This document shows positions 1 through 11,605 of a stretch of 64,000 bases of DNA, piece by piece (within the stretch, counting starts at the first letter, position 1; each line of letters starts with the position of its first letter). The DNA comes from Euptelea pleiosperma (lineage: Eukaryota > Streptophyta > Magnoliopsida > Ranunculales > Eupteleaceae). The DNA is taken from contig CM068546.1 in the NCBI GenBank assembly GCA_035048495.1, positions 31,948,674-32,012,673 of the forward strand, read 5' to 3'. The notes below the pieces were generated by a model, which saw only the letters and a list, made by a program, of their open reading frames with translations, was not told where the DNA came from and searched no databases. The position numbers and the translations under genes were made by a program.

Positions 1-351
1 TAGAATTTGGATTGGCAATTCTTTTCTGACGTTGCCAGGAGAAAATTCAGTATTAATGCCAAATAAAATCACACAAAATCATCCCTGAAGAGGGGGGATC
101 AAAATTTTCAATGGAGAAAATCTAATTTAATTAAAGTCCAAACAAGCCATGCTATTAAACTTCCCCAAAATTGGGTTTTATAACCCCTATCAACCTCTAA
201 TCCTTACAAAAAATTAACTTCTACAATAGTAACTAAAATAGAAATCAAACTCCTAAAACAGTCTAAAAATCTCTCCCGTCATAGCAAAGATGTTTGAGTT
301 GCTTGCATATGTGAGGTAAGCCTCTAACGCCTCAAATAGGACAGAGGCAAG
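1..351. other. A/T-rich non-coding sequence, no gene seen
   Basis: I see no coding, RNA or terminal-repeat signal here. The text resembles decayed retroelement sequence, but no family could be assigned. It lies left of a solo copia LTR and presumably inside an upstream PIEZO intron. Confidence 0.4.
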
Positions 352-683
352 TGTTGTAATTTAGGTTGTGATCAGTATAGAAAAGATTAAAGAGAAGAAG
401 AGAAATATTAACGGAGGTGGAAGAAGGTGAAGGTAGAGAAGAAGAAGAGGTGGTGGGAAAAGTTGAGAATGAATAGTTAATTCATTCTCTCTCACACACT
501 ATATATATATGATGGGTATAAACCCTGCAAAAGAGTAATACTATTCACGTGACAGTATTCACGCGGCACTATTCATGCTGCACTATTCACGTGAATAGTG
601 AAAACCCAAAAAGAGCACCATGTGGGAAGTGGGACGCAACCCACTTGAGACACCCACGTGGGTGTATTTCATAAACTCCAACA
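352..683 (-). repeat. Solo LTR, copia family A
   Basis: This is the reverse complement of the LTR seen at 10588-10914. It begins TGTTGTAATTTAGG and ends CTCCAACA on the + strand. It contains the family's G-box palindrome (CCCACGTGGG, near 650-660) and several TATTCACGTGAATAG-type units (540-600). No internal region or primer-binding site adjoins it, so it is a solo LTR, normally left by recombination between two LTRs. No clear target-site duplication was found, so a truncated element is also possible. Confidence 0.75.
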
Positions 684-1054
684 ACACAACAAGCATTTCC
701 TACGAAGCACTAGCTAGTGCGCTTAGGCGATCACTTTCCTCTAGGCGCTAGGCAACGATGCTTTGCGTTTTGGATAAAGAAAAATAACCTGAGTAATAGG
801 GGACACGCCCCATATCCTAAGATTCTCAGATACGGATATTGATATAGACATTGATACGGGAAATGGGGATACGACTCTTCCTCTCCCAAAACCCAGGACA
901 TGGCTATCCCATTGCATATGTCCATACCATGCCTTAATTTTTTATTTTTCAATCTAAGTTTCAATTTTTTGGTATATACATCGTGTGCAATGTAATGTAA
1001 CTTATAATATTGTTATAATATTGTGAAGACTTTTATAGTAAGACGAAAAAACAA
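684..1054. other. Decayed small-transposon sequence
   Basis: No gene is seen. About 800-960 resembles, in reverse orientation, the GTATCC-rich hAT-type MITE at 18775-19011: both share a stretch around GGGGATACGACTC. The ends are too worn to define. The part before it contains AGGCGCTAGGC-like words of unknown origin. Confidence 0.35.
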
Positions 1055-1852
1055 ATGACATACCAGTCTTGTGATCAGAGGTCTCAGAATCGATAATCCA
1101 GGATGGGCCGGAAGGTGTAGAAGACACAAGAAGGGCACCCTAAACTACCTGAGTGAGTGAAAGTGGAAGTAGGAGCACTGGACTGTCCATCAAGTTGTCA
1201 TCGTCCGTTTCAACTTTTCCATCTCATCACTGGAAAACGTGACCATACCCCCAGGAGATGTAGAAATTGGTTGAATTACATCTTAGGCTATTGAGTGCGC
1301 TATAGACGGCCCATGTCTGGAACTAGAGCTGAACTGAGGTGGTCAACCATGTAGATCCCAACATGTTTCCTTCGTGTGATGTCTTCGCCCATAGTGCTCA
1401 CACTTCAACTTAACCTTATCATCACCATCCCGAATTTTTTCGGGGTTGTCTTGCTCGTTTTTTGAGTTGTCGTTGCAAGTGTAGACTCATCATGAGAAAG
1501 AGGGTCCTGCCCAGGATTTGAGAACATAGCAAGTCACTTGCTCTTTTCACTCTGAATGTAGGCATAAACCCGAGACAGTGTAGAAGGTGGAGCATCTTTC
1601 CGCAAACTGGCTTTGATTCAGACTAGAGGGGAATTCAAATATGTGTTGGCATTCTACCATTGCTCTGTATCTTGACATATTAGTAGCATAAATTGGGGGT
1701 ATAGCTCTTGTAGTTTGTCCAACGTCTCCCACTTACTCTGTAGAGTAGCATTATACGTCCCTAAGTACATCTCCCCCTGACGAAGATGGGATATTTCTTG
1801 CTGCAACAATTGTGCAAAATTTTCAACATGGACACAAGTCTACGCTACAACA
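1055..1852 (-). pseudogene. Old copia (family F) gag-protease remnant, left half
   Basis: Read on the minus strand, this holds gag C-terminal sequence and the start of the protease. The active-site region near 1065-1110 reads DSETSDHKTG where the family has DSGASDHMTG, so the catalytic triplet is lost. Stops and frameshifts are frequent. The matching gag N-terminus and leader lie at 7162-7757; the two halves were separated by the younger copia at 1853-7161. Identification rests on similarity to the other copia gag-pol regions in this window. Confidence 0.65.
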
Positions 1853-2063
1853 TGTTGTAATCTTGGATCGTAACTAGGATAAGAGATTAGGTTAGAGAGA
1901 TGGAAGAGAGGAGAGGAGAAGAGAATTGGGGGAAGAGGAGAAATTGCGTAGAACTTAGAATAGTCTACACGATTTCACCCAATATATATATTAAGTGAAG
2001 TTTTACAATATTACAACGCCCCCCTGTAGAATATAAGATATTACAAGTAGGTCCTTAACAACA
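1853..2063 (-). repeat. 3' LTR of family C copia
   Basis: It starts TGTTGTAATCTTGG and ends CTTAACAACA on the + strand, and pairs with the LTR at 6951-7161. A G-rich polypurine tract adjoins it inside the element (GAGGGGGAG on the minus strand). Confidence 0.88.
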
Positions 2064-2070
2064 CTCCCCC

Positions 2071-5000
2071 TCAAGCTGGTGCGAAGATATCTATCATGCC
2101 CAGCTTAGATAACAGGTGCTCTAAGATCCCTTTAGTAACACCTTTCATTAACACATCTGCAACTTGATCAGTAGTATGGACATACGGTGTTCAAATAAGT
2201 CCCTGACCAAGCTTCTCTTTGATGAAGTGTCGGTCTACCTCAATGTGCTTTGTCCTATCGTGTTGAACTGGATTATGAACAATACTTATGGCTGCTTTAT
2301 TGTCACAATACAGTTGCATAGACCCTTTGACAGGATATCCGAGCTCACTGAGCATAGTCTTCAACCATAGAAGCTCACATACACCATGAGCCATAAAACG
2401 GTACTCTGCTTCGGCACTAGAGCGAGCGACAACTGGTTGTTTCTTGCTGTGCCAAGACACCAGATTACCTCCTACATACGTGCAGTACCCTGATGTGGAA
2501 CGCCTGTCAGTGACTGAACCTGCTCAGTCAGTGTCTGTATAAGCTTCAACTCGCAGGTGTCCATTCTTACTAAACAGGAGACCCTTCCCTGGAGCCCCCT
2601 TAAGATAGCGTAACACTCGGTGTGCTGCCTCAAGATGTGGAGAGCGATGGGCATGCATGAACTGACTGATGACACTGACTGCGTATGCAATATCTGGTCG
2701 TGTTAGCGAAAGGTAGATGAGACGCCTAACAAGTCTCTGGAACTGGCCTGTATCAACAATGGGATCCCCATCAACAGGATTCAGCCGATGTTGCTGCTCT
2801 ATAGGCGTGACGGCTGGTTTAGCTCCCAAGTTTCTTGATTCTCAAAAGAGATCAAGTACATACTTTCTCTGTGAGATGAACACATCCTGCTTTGACATAG
2901 CAACATCAATGCCCAGAAAGTATCTCAAGGTTCCCAGATCCTTGATTTCGAACTCTGTGCCGAAGTATTTTTTCAGTCTGCAAACCTCATCTGGGTCATC
3001 TCTTGTGACCACGATATCATCCACATACACAATAAGAGCAGTAAGATGACATTGACTTGTCTTAATGAAGAGAGTGTGGTCTGCCTGACTCTGTGAGTAG
3101 CCAATCTTGACTGCTGAACTGAACGTCTCGAACCAAGCCCTGGGTGACTGTTTAAGCCCATACAAGGCTTTCTTCAGTCTGCACGCAAGTTCCTTACTCC
3201 CTGTCTAATTGCACCCCGGAGGACCTGTCATGTAGACCTCTTCCTCTAGATCACCATGGAAGAAGGCATTCTTGACATCCAACTGGTGGAGGGGCCAAGA
3301 AAAATTTGCCGCGAGAGATAACAGAACTCGAACTGAGTTCATCTTGGCCACATGAGCAAACTTCTCCTGGTAGTCAATCTCATAAGTCTGTGTGTACCCT
3401 TTTGCAACGAGACGGGCCTTGTACTTGTCGATGCTTTCATCTGCTTTGTATTTCACTGTATATACCCACTTGCACCCCACGGGTTTCTTTTCTCTAGGCA
3501 ATGGAACCAAATCCCAAGTACCATTCTTTTCTAGAGTTGTCATCTCTTCTAGCATAGCTGCTTTCCACTGAGGCTGGCTGAGGGCATTTGAGACACCGGA
3601 TGGTAGAGCGACGCTAGATAGGGAAGTAGCAAATGCCCTGTAGGATGGTGAAAGCTGTTGATAGGAAACAAAGTGAGAGATAGGGTGCTTGGTAACACAG
3701 TTCCGAACACCCTTGCGATGAGCAATAGGTACATCAATGTCTATGGGAAGGATAGTAGAAGGACTAACAGAAATATCATCATGAGGATCACTGAGGACAC
3801 GATTACCTGGATCGAGTTGGATTTCCTGGCAGTGAGCTTGGATGGTGGACCGTTTATCTTTTTGACGTCGTCAGGCATATGTCTTCAGCTCTCGATCCTG
3901 TGGCACAGTGTCAGTAGGAGATGAGGACAAGGGTACAGGAGACTCATCAGGAGGCAAATCAAGGGGTACTGGTTGAGGAATCTACCCCTGTGGAGGTATC
4001 GGACTCTCGTCAATACTCCCAAGCTCCCCCTGAAGAGAAGTCCGATCAACTGAGAAGAAGGGAAGACTTTTAAAGAAGGTAACACTAGAGAAACAAACCG
4101 GCCACGGGTAGAGGGATGGAAACACCGATATCCCTTATGAGTGGACGAATAGCCAAGGAACACACATCGAGCAGCTTTCGGATCGAACTTGTCCTTCCTG
4201 TGATGGGCGTGAACATAGCAAACACAACCAAAGACCTTAGGTGGAATGGAGAACACAGGACAGGAAGGAAACATGAGCGAAATGGGAGACTTCGACCTCA
4301 AGACATGGGAGGGCATCCGATTGATCAAGTAGGATGCCGTCAACACAGCGTCAGCCCAATAACCCTTGGGTACCCTAGTACCAAGAAGAAGTGCCTGAGC
4401 AACCTCCAGGACATGGTGATGTTTTCGCTCAGCGGTCCCATTCCGTTGAGGTGTATCGGCACATGAAGTCTGATGAAGAATTCCATGCTCCTCAAAGTAG
4501 GAGGCAAGGCCACTGTACATGTATTCCTCCCCATTGTCAGTGCATAGGGCTTTTAGGGTGGTGCCCAATTGATTGCACACCATTTTATGGAAGGTCTGAA
4601 AGATAGTATGCACCTCATTTTTTGATTTCATAAGGTAGATCCAAGTGTAACGACTGTAGTCATCCACAAAAACCACGAAGTAGCGAAAACCAAAGATATA
4701 AGTGGTGGGATTGGGTCCCCAAACATCAGAGTGCACAAGCTGTAAAGGAAACGCACTTTTTTTTATTACTGGTCGGAAAAGACACCCGACATTGTTTTGC
4801 AAGTACACAAGTTTCACAGTTGAACTCAAAAAATGGAATAGACGCAAACTGAGGTAATAGATTCTTCACGACTGAAAGCGGTAAATGACCTAGCCTGTTA
4901 TGCCATCGCATTAACAGGTCTTTATTAACGTTAGAACTACTGACACTGGCACTGGACTGACGTGCAATAGAATATGAAGTCGGGTGGCTATCGAGCAGGT

Positions 5001-5454
5001 ACAATCCACCATCCTCACGACCACTGCCAATCATCTGCCTCGTCTCTAAGTCCTGAAAAACACAGTGAGCAGGAAAAAAGGTAACACTGCAGTTTAGGCT
5101 CTTAGTAAGATGGCTAACAGAAAGCAGGTTAGTGGTGAATTTAGGAACATGAAGTACAGAGGATAAAGACAAAGTAGGTGTGGCAGAGATAGTGCCCTTC
5201 CCTGAGATAGAGGAGAAGGTGCCATCGGCCACGCGGACCTTGTCCTTACCCGAGCAGATATTATAGGTGGAGAAAAGGGATGGCATACCAGTCATATGAT
5301 CGGAGGCACCAGAATCAATGATCCAGGAAGGACCAATGGATGCCGTAGACACATGGTGGGCTGAATGGGATGTACCTGTCTGAGCAAAGGATGATGTAGG
5401 TGGGGAAGGGCCATCAAGCTGAGTAAGTAACTGTCGAAGCCTGTCAATGTCCAT
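2071..5454 (-). pseudogene. Copia pol remnant (protease-integrase-RT-RNase H), family C
   Basis: Domains in reading order on the minus strand are: protease DSGASDHMTG near 5300-5340; GAG-pre-INT with RWHNRLGH near 4890-4920; integrase core around 3885-4847 with the usual DNG-E and QRNGTAERK words; reverse transcriptase about 2842-3585 with YVDDIVVT; and RNase H 2071-2460 with SLYCDNKAA-like and DRTKHIEVDRHFIKE words. The frame changes at least six times (near 5460, 4800, 3870, 3190, 2835 and 2490), so no full polyprotein can be made. The terminal stop at 2071-2073 is followed directly by the purine tract. Confidence 0.85.
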
Positions 5455-6465
5455 GTTAGAGAAGGTGTTGGACTACCCAGAGGAAGGGGTCACATCAGAG
5501 GAATCTTGACTGGTGGCATGAACGGCTGAGGTTCCATGTTTGCTACCAGTGGGCTTCTTTGAGGAGCCTTGTTTCCCCCCAGAGAACTGTGTGGGACGAC
5601 CATGAAGACTCCAGCAGGTCTCTCGAGTGTGGCGAAGCTTGCCACAGTGATCACATCTGAGCCGATCACGATCATCAAGATCTCCATCCTTCTTGGATGT
5701 GGGTTTGTTCCATTTCTAAGTGGCCAAGGCAGACTTCTCAGATAAAGGAACATCAACATCTGTCTTAGAGCTCATGGCTCTCCTCCTGCTGTCCTCGCTC
5801 TGGATGTAGGAGTAGACCTGTGCAATGGTCGACGGCGGTGGATCTCTGCCCAAGATGTTGGCTTGAACTTGCTTATAGCTCTGGTTCAAGCCGCCAAAAA
5901 ACTCGAATATGCGACCGCGCACAATCATCTTCCGGAACTCCGTAGCATCTTTGGTACATGCAGGGGTGTAGGTCTGGTAGTGATCTACCTCTTCCCACTT
6001 GCTGCGTAACGCAGCGTAGTATGATCCCAAAGGAAGATCGCCTTGCTTCAGATGTGCTATCTCCTGCTGAAGTTCATGCATTCTAGCAAAATTCCAATCT
6101 TGGTAGTAGGTCTGAGATGTAGTGTCCCATATATCATTGGCAGTCGGGAAAAAGAGAAAGCCTGTGCTGATCGATGGATGCATGGAGTGAAGCAGCCATG
6201 ACATGACCATCGAGTTTTCAGCTTCCCACTTCTCAAACGTGGCATCGGAGGAATCTGGTGCAGTGACGCATCTAGTGATATAGCCAGCTTTGCCTCGTCT
6301 GGTGATGTATATCTTGGCAGATTGAGACCATGCGAGGTAGTTGGTCCCGTCGAGTTTCACCGTAGTGATCTGTAAGTCCGGGCTGTGATCACCATGACTT
6401 CCCAGACTGGGTGGGACAACAATGATCTTTGACTTTGCAGGAGATGACTCCTCAGATGTACTCAT
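5455..6465 (-). pseudogene. Copia gag remnant, family C
   Basis: The ATG at 6465 begins a gag with the usual family words (NYLAWSQSAK, VMSWLLHSM). A frameshift near 5720-5760 moves the reading to a second frame, which carries an intact CCHC zinc knuckle (C-x2-C-x4-H-x4-C) at about 5597-5650. A gag of this type coats the RNA genome in the virus-like particle. The frameshift means this copy would give only an N-terminal fragment. Confidence 0.8.
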
Positions 6466-6683
6466 GATAGTAGAGAAGACTTTTCTGAGGAATAGAGCAA
6501 CTTGGACTGATTAGAAATCACCCGAACTGCTGCTGCAGAGGTTACTCTATTGGAGAAAAAACCACCCGCGGGAAACTTGTGAATGGTTCCGGAGACCTAA
6601 AAAGGTTCCTGGATAGGTGCGGTAGCACCAGGGATAGGTTCTGGGCTCCTCTGAGACCTGTGACTAAGTCCAGAGGGTCTTCT

Positions 6684-6830
6684 CCGACCGTTTGGAAGGG
6701 GCGGCTAGGCTTGGTGGCTCTTCTCCAGCCTTCTGGAGTGGGCGGCTATGCCTGATAGCTCTTCTCTAGGCTTCTGGAGTGGGCGGTTGGGCCTAGGAGC
6801 ACTTCTCAAACCTTTTGGAGTAGGCGGCTA
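6684..6830 (-). repeat. 41-bp tandem repeats in the copia leader
   Basis: The untranslated leader between primer-binding site and gag has about 3.5 copies of a 41-bp unit. GCGGCT or GCGGTT words recur at 6701, 6742, 6783 and 6824. See the finding on repeated leaders. Confidence 0.75.
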
Positions 6831-6938
6831 GGGTTTCCATGGGAGATGATATCCTTCTTTGGAAAGTCCTTCGCATCGAATTCCACAATACCTAGGGTTC
6901 TTTAGACCTCTAGGATTGAGCCATGGTTACATAACCAT

Positions 6939-6950
6939 GCTCTGATACCA
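6939..6950 (-). promoter_or_regulatory. tRNA-iMet primer-binding site of family C copia
   Basis: The minus strand reads TGGTATCAGAGC immediately inside the 5' LTR, which is complementary to the 3' end of plant initiator tRNA-Met and primes minus-strand DNA synthesis. Confidence 0.88.
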
Positions 6951-7161
6951 TGTTGTAATCTTGGATCGTAACCAGGATAAGAGATTAGGGTTGAGAGATG
7001 AAAGAGAGGAGAGGAGAAGAGAATTGGGGGAAGAGGAGAAATCATGTAGAGCTTAGAATAGCCTACACGATTTCACCCAATATATATATTAAGTGAAGTT
7101 TTACAATATTACAAGGGCCCCCTGTAGAATATAAGATATTACAAGTAGGTCCTTGACAACA
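6951..7161 (-). repeat. 5' LTR of family C copia
   Basis: It is 211 bp long and nearly identical to 1853-2063, with a few substitutions visible by eye. That suggests a fairly recent insertion compared with the host copia around it. Confidence 0.88.
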
Positions 7162-7757
7162 CCACATTCCATATCTCCTTCGCAGCTGGGAGATACAAGA
7201 AACACTTACTAATGTGTGACTACGTAGAATGTAACAACCATAATATCACCTTGAGGTTTTCATCTCACTTATAATAGATAGAATTAGTTAGGGCTGGTGC
7301 TACAACCTTGCAATTAATGTACCCCAACCTACCACGTCACCACCAATATATATACGGGCAGACTGTACCCATTCTAGTTAATTCAACTAGTCCATCTTCA
7401 CTGTGGTGACCTACAACCCTGGGTGATGGTCACCCTTGTTTGACATACTACTCATCACTCCAGATGTGGAAGATGAATCACCAAACGAACTATCAGTGGA
7501 CATATTTCAACCTTGGGTTTGCATCAGAAGTCCGCTAAAAAAACTTGCGATGTGCCTTGTGAACAATATTTTGTGAATAGTATGCGTGCATAGTAAAGAT
7601 GAACTGTACTCCGTGAACAGTATGAAGAGGAAATAAACCCAACACTAGAAAAAACTTTGTGATTTGGCCTAGGCATGAGACCCAACCATGTGGTTCTACC
7701 ACCTGTGGCAGCTTTAGGATTCGAAACACAACACCTTAGGTACCTACTCTGATACCA
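7162..7757 (-). pseudogene. Old copia (family F) gag N-terminus, leader and primer site
   Basis: On the minus strand this is the continuation of 1055-1852 after the family C insertion is removed. A gag word like VTTVKMD lies near 7390-7420, a possible gag start is near 7450-7500, and the primer-binding complement CTCTGATACCA is at 7747-7757. In-frame stops are numerous. The adjoining LTR is at 7758-8001. Confidence 0.65.
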
Positions 7758-8001
7758 TGTTTAAAACTTTACATAGGGTTTAAATTAAATCAGTAAAGTG
7801 GAAAATAAAGTAAAAAATAGTAGGAGGGAAAAGAAGAAAAATATGAGAGGAGGAGAAAAGAGAAGAATGGAGAAGGGGAAATCGTGTATTATGTGGAGCA
7901 CGATTTACCACATTTATATTAATGAGGTGAAAGACATAGAAAGGCTAAAAATACCCCTAGTACCCCAACTTATAATGTAATAGGGAAAATAAAGAAAACC
8001 A
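7758..8001 (-). repeat. 5' LTR of old family F copia
   Basis: It begins TGTTTAAAACTTTAC directly after the primer site. It shares long stretches with 54839-55090, for example GGAAATCGTGTATTATGTGG against GGAAATCGTATATTATGTGG. The right edge is approximate because the end has decayed. Confidence 0.7.
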
Positions 8002-8009
8002 GTAGGTAC

Positions 8010-8860
8010 GAGATTACAATGCAATAGGTCACATCACCCACAGATAGATGGACAGATGGAGATTGTTAACAGAAGCATGGGTAATGTTTTACGGTGTTTG
8101 GTTGGAGAAAATCCTAAGTAGTGGGAAGCTGTTATTGCAAAAGTGGAATTTGCTTATAACTATTCAAGGAATCATAATACAGGTAAAAGTCCCTTTGCGA
8201 TAGTTTATGGGTGGCAACTGAATCATTTCTATGATCTTATTCCATTGCCGCAAGATGGGAGGATTCATGTCAAAGGTGAAATAATGGTCGAGATGATGAA
8301 GTAGCTGCACGAGGACATTCGCCAAAAGATTGAAGAGTCTAACGCCAAATATAAAGCCTATGCTATTAAGAGACAGATTTAGTCTTTTGGCGAAGCTGAT
8401 AATGTCATGGTTTATTTGCGGCGTGACCGCATGAGTAGTTTCCAGCATGTACTTAGTAAAAAGAAGATTGGACCGTATAAGATTCTCAAGGATATTAATG
8501 ATAACGCCTATGAGTTGATTTGACGGATCACTTTGGAATTGATTATACTTTCAATATTTCTGACCTTTATCGTTATCATGGAAGCAAGGATGAATATGAT
8601 GTTGCAGGTATTCTTGCTCGGAAGGAGATTGAAGTTGGAGGTCATCCTATGATAGAGTATTTGATTCGATAGAAGGGTGATGGAATGTGGCTTGATTCTT
8701 GAGGATTGGCGAATGATGGATCCTAAGTCTTTGGAGGTGAATGGCGACTTCAACTCAAGGTTGAGTTCTTTCCAAGGAGGAGGGACTGATGCAAATACAA
8801 CTGCCAAAACTGCTACTAAACCTAAGAAGCGGAATAAAAAGAAGAGGTAGTTGCTGATTT
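8010..8860 (+). pseudogene. Ty3/gypsy integrase C-terminal remnant
   Basis: The + strand encodes SHPQIDGQMEIVNRS near 8030, AEFAYN-like text near 8145, KSPFAIVYG near 8190, and the C-terminal integrase words KKIGPYKILKDINDNAYEL near 8460-8518. These are typical of plant Ty3/gypsy pol. In-frame stops and a frameshift before 8400 show it is dead. The lysine-rich tail near 8820-8850 may be the end of pol. It is a different superfamily from the copias around it and lacks visible LTRs. Confidence 0.75.
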
Positions 8861-9224
8861 TTTTTCTAGTTTTGTCACTTTGTGTAGTCAAAAAAGTTCG
8901 GGTCTGAACAGTAGCTAGTAACGCAGCATCCAATCAATGGATTGGCCTGATTTTTGGATATGAGGTAGTCCTATGGGTTTACTAATAGTGTTCAAAGTTT
9001 GAGATCAATCAGAGAAGCAGAAGGGCTCCATTTATCCACTGTTCAACGAATGGTGTTTGTAAACTGTGCAGATGTCAAAGTGTTGACTCTGACCAAGGGG
9101 ACCCACAAGGAGGAGTCACCTAAGCTTAGAGATCGTAGTTATATAGTTTTCTTTTGAATATATTTCATGTTTGATGTGTTTGTAATTAGTTTATATTTCC
9201 TCTTCATAGTTGAGTTAGGGTTAC
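8861..9224. other. Probable gypsy 3' flank, no gene
   Basis: This non-coding stretch follows the gypsy pol remnant and could be its 3' untranslated region or LTR start. No terminal repeat partner is present, so this is a guess from position only. Confidence 0.3.
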
Positions 9225-9831
9225 TAAAATGGTAAAGTCTTTCATGTTTTTACTTAAGGGGTTATACCCTTTCGTTTGGTGTGCCACCTGGAACAAAATC
9301 CTCACAGTGGACAACTTCATTATAAGAAACTGTGTTGGTGAATTATTGTGTTATGTGCAAGGAAGCAGAGGAGTCTGTCAATCACCTCCTGCTGCATTGC
9401 CGGGTAGCCCGGGGGGTATGGGGAGCTTTCTTTGGATTTGTTGGGTTCTACCTGATTCATTTCTAGAGACCATTAGCAGTTGGACGAATCGGTGCTTTGC
9501 TCCTTACGGTAGGAGGCTTCGGAGCATTCTTCCCTTTGCGATTTGGTGGGGCCTCTGGAAGGAGAGAAATAGAAGAGTTTTTGAGGACAAGGAAGCTTCG
9601 CTCTTCGACATAATCCTATCTATCAAAGCCTTTCTCTTCTTATGGTCCAAGATGTTTGTTGAATGTAAAGGGTTGTATTTTGAGGACTTGGTTTTTAGAT
9701 GGGATTCTATCATGTTAAGGGGTAGCTAGGGTCTTTGCCTTTTTAGGGAAGGTTATCTCGACCTCCCAATTTTTTCCTCTTGTTTTTGCTTTTTTTTCTT
9801 CAATAAAAGATTTCACCGTATTAAAAAAAAA
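9225..9831 (+). pseudogene. 5'-truncated L1-type LINE, 3' end
   Basis: The + strand encodes the reverse-transcriptase zinc-binding tail of plant LINEs: WNKILTVDNFII near 9285, a frameshifted cysteine/histidine region near 9340-9400, then WKERNRRVFEDKEASL near 9556. The element ends with an AATAAA-like word and an A tract (about 9803-9831). The reading frame breaks near 9345. Only the last ~600 bp are present, as expected of an incomplete target-primed reverse transcription. Confidence 0.78.
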
Positions 9832-10587
9832 TTTCTCCCTTTGTGTGGTTTGGCCAGCTCTTGGTGGCCTATTTTGCGCTTCTAACCCTAGTTCTTTTCT
9901 CTCCTCTTCTCTCTTCTTCTCTCCACTGTTCCTGTAATGTGACACTATCCACTAGAAAAATCCACACCAAAATATAGGTTTTTTACTTCAAAATCCTAGT
10001 GTAGTTAAAGCTTCTTCGCCTAAGTGAGCTCCTGCCTAGCCGAGACCCCCAACGCCTAAACGCATTAGTACAAAATTGGTCGGTAGTGCCTAATGGTTAA
10101 AGGGTGAGGTGTTTAAAGTTTCACCTAGGCTAGACCCAATTCTACTGTGCTTCGTGTATTAGGAAAACTGAATACACACACACACACACACACATCATCA
10201 TCATCATCATCATAGTCATCTACACCTTAACAATAAATAAAAATATCTATGCCTTATCTCAAATGTTTGGGGTCTGAAAAAAAAAATGAGCACATTTATG
10301 GAATCTTGGATTAACCCCAACAACAGATAAAATAAAAGAAAGTCGATTGAGATGATTTGTGCATGTACAACAAAGACTAATGATGACATAAGTGAGAAGG
10401 AGCTTTGGTGAAAATTGAAAATTGACAGAGATTGAGGTAGTAAGAAAAATTTCAAGACTTTTGCTTTGATAGAAGATATAGCTCTAAATAGAGAGTAAAA
10501 TGTGCATAAATACAAACCTTATTTCTTCTTATTCTTTTTCTTATTATTTTTTTAAGGTAAATAAGAAGTATATTACGAAGGAGGGGA
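9832..10587. other. Intergenic/intronic filler with microsatellites and LINE scrap
   Basis: It contains an (AC)n run (10174-10194) and a (CAT)n run (10193-10213). About 10330-10500 translates in broken frames to ESRLR-FVHVQ-like words, resembling the C-terminus of another plant LINE. No host gene is seen. The copia target site GGGGA ends at 10587. Confidence 0.5.
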
Positions 10588-10914
10588 TGTTGGAGTTTAT
10601 GTAATACACCCACGTGGGTGTCTCAAGTGGGCTGCGTCCTACTTCCCATGTGGTGCTCTTTTTGGGTTTTCAGTGCCGTGTGAATAGTATCATGTGAATA
10701 GTGTCACATGAATAGTGTTACTCTTTTGTAGGGTTTATACCCATCATATATATATATATATATAGTGTGTGTGAGAGAAAATGAATTAACTATTCATTCT
10801 CTACTCTTCCCACAACCTCTTCGTCTTCTCTACCTTTGCCTTCTTCCGCCTCCATTAATATTTCTCTTCTTCTCTCTAATCTTTTCTATACTGATCACAG
10901 CCTAAATTACAACA
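10588..10914 (+). repeat. 5' LTR of three-LTR copia
   Basis: It is 327 bp, TGTTGGAGTTTATG to AAATTACAACA. It carries a G-box palindrome near the start, GTGAATAGTGTCAC-type repeats, an A/T-alternating TATA region (10746-10764) and a pyrimidine-rich R/U5 end. The end matches 16445-16750, not the middle LTR. Confidence 0.9.
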
Positions 10915-10932
10915 TGGTATCAGAGCATGGTA
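10915..10932 (+). promoter_or_regulatory. tRNA-iMet primer-binding site
   Basis: TGGTATCAGAGCATGG follows the LTR with no gap. Confidence 0.9.
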
Positions 10933-11605
10933 GCTCTAGGGCATGTGTCTCTGTCCCCTAGAGACTCCATTCCGGTCTAAGATGGTTATGTGAGCATCTG
11001 GAGCCGAGGAGAACTTTTGAGGAAATCACAGAGATCATTCCTGCGCTATCCAGGAATTAATCCTGAGGCAAAACACCAGAGGCTCTTATTTCTTGGTTAG
11101 TTTTTTCCTTCAGCAGCATCAGAGATCCAATTTGTCTTCTTCTCAAGCTTCTCTAGCGTTTTTCCATCCAACTCGTTTTTTGAAGATATTTAGATTTTTT
11201 ATTTTCTTGAGATCCGCACTACGGTAGGGTTTTCTATCCTAGCCGCCCTCTCCGGAATTCACCCAAGGACTGTCAGAAAGTTGCTTCGCATTTTTCCAAC
11301 CGCCCAATCATCAATTTTCAAAAATCGGCCCGATTTTCAGATTTTTGGGTTTTGGATTTTTGTGAGATTTGCGCAACAGTAGGTCCCTCGATGAATTTTG
11401 ACCTACGGAACCCTAGTTTCCAAAAATCACTCGGATCCCTAGGCTTTTTTTTTTGGGCTTTGATTTTCTTCCAAAATCAAACCTCTTTGGGCCCTCCTGT
11501 CCTAGGCGCACCACTCCTTGGGCCTTTAGGGATCCTCTAGGCCTCGCTTCGATTTTCTAGGAGCCTCCGGTACATTACCTGCTATTTTTAGTGGTCCTGC
11601 TCCAA

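Larger units (their letters stand above)
1853..7161 (-). mobile_element. Ty1/copia retrotransposon, family C, with both LTRs
   Basis: Two near-identical 211-bp LTRs (1853-2063 and 6951-7161) bound an internal region read on the minus strand. The order is a tRNA-iMet primer-binding site (6939-6950), a long leader, gag (start near 6465), protease, integrase, reverse transcriptase, RNase H and a purine tract at 2064-2075. The flanks are CAACA on the left and CCACA on the right, a possible 5-bp target duplication with one mismatch. Gag and pol are split by frameshifts and stops, although the reverse transcriptase still has YVDD. The element sits inside the gag of an older copia. Confidence 0.9.

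Noticed and set aside
9229..9729. 166-residue ORF as a host gene
   Set aside because: The text is the tail of LINE ORF2 and ends in a poly(A)-tailed element.
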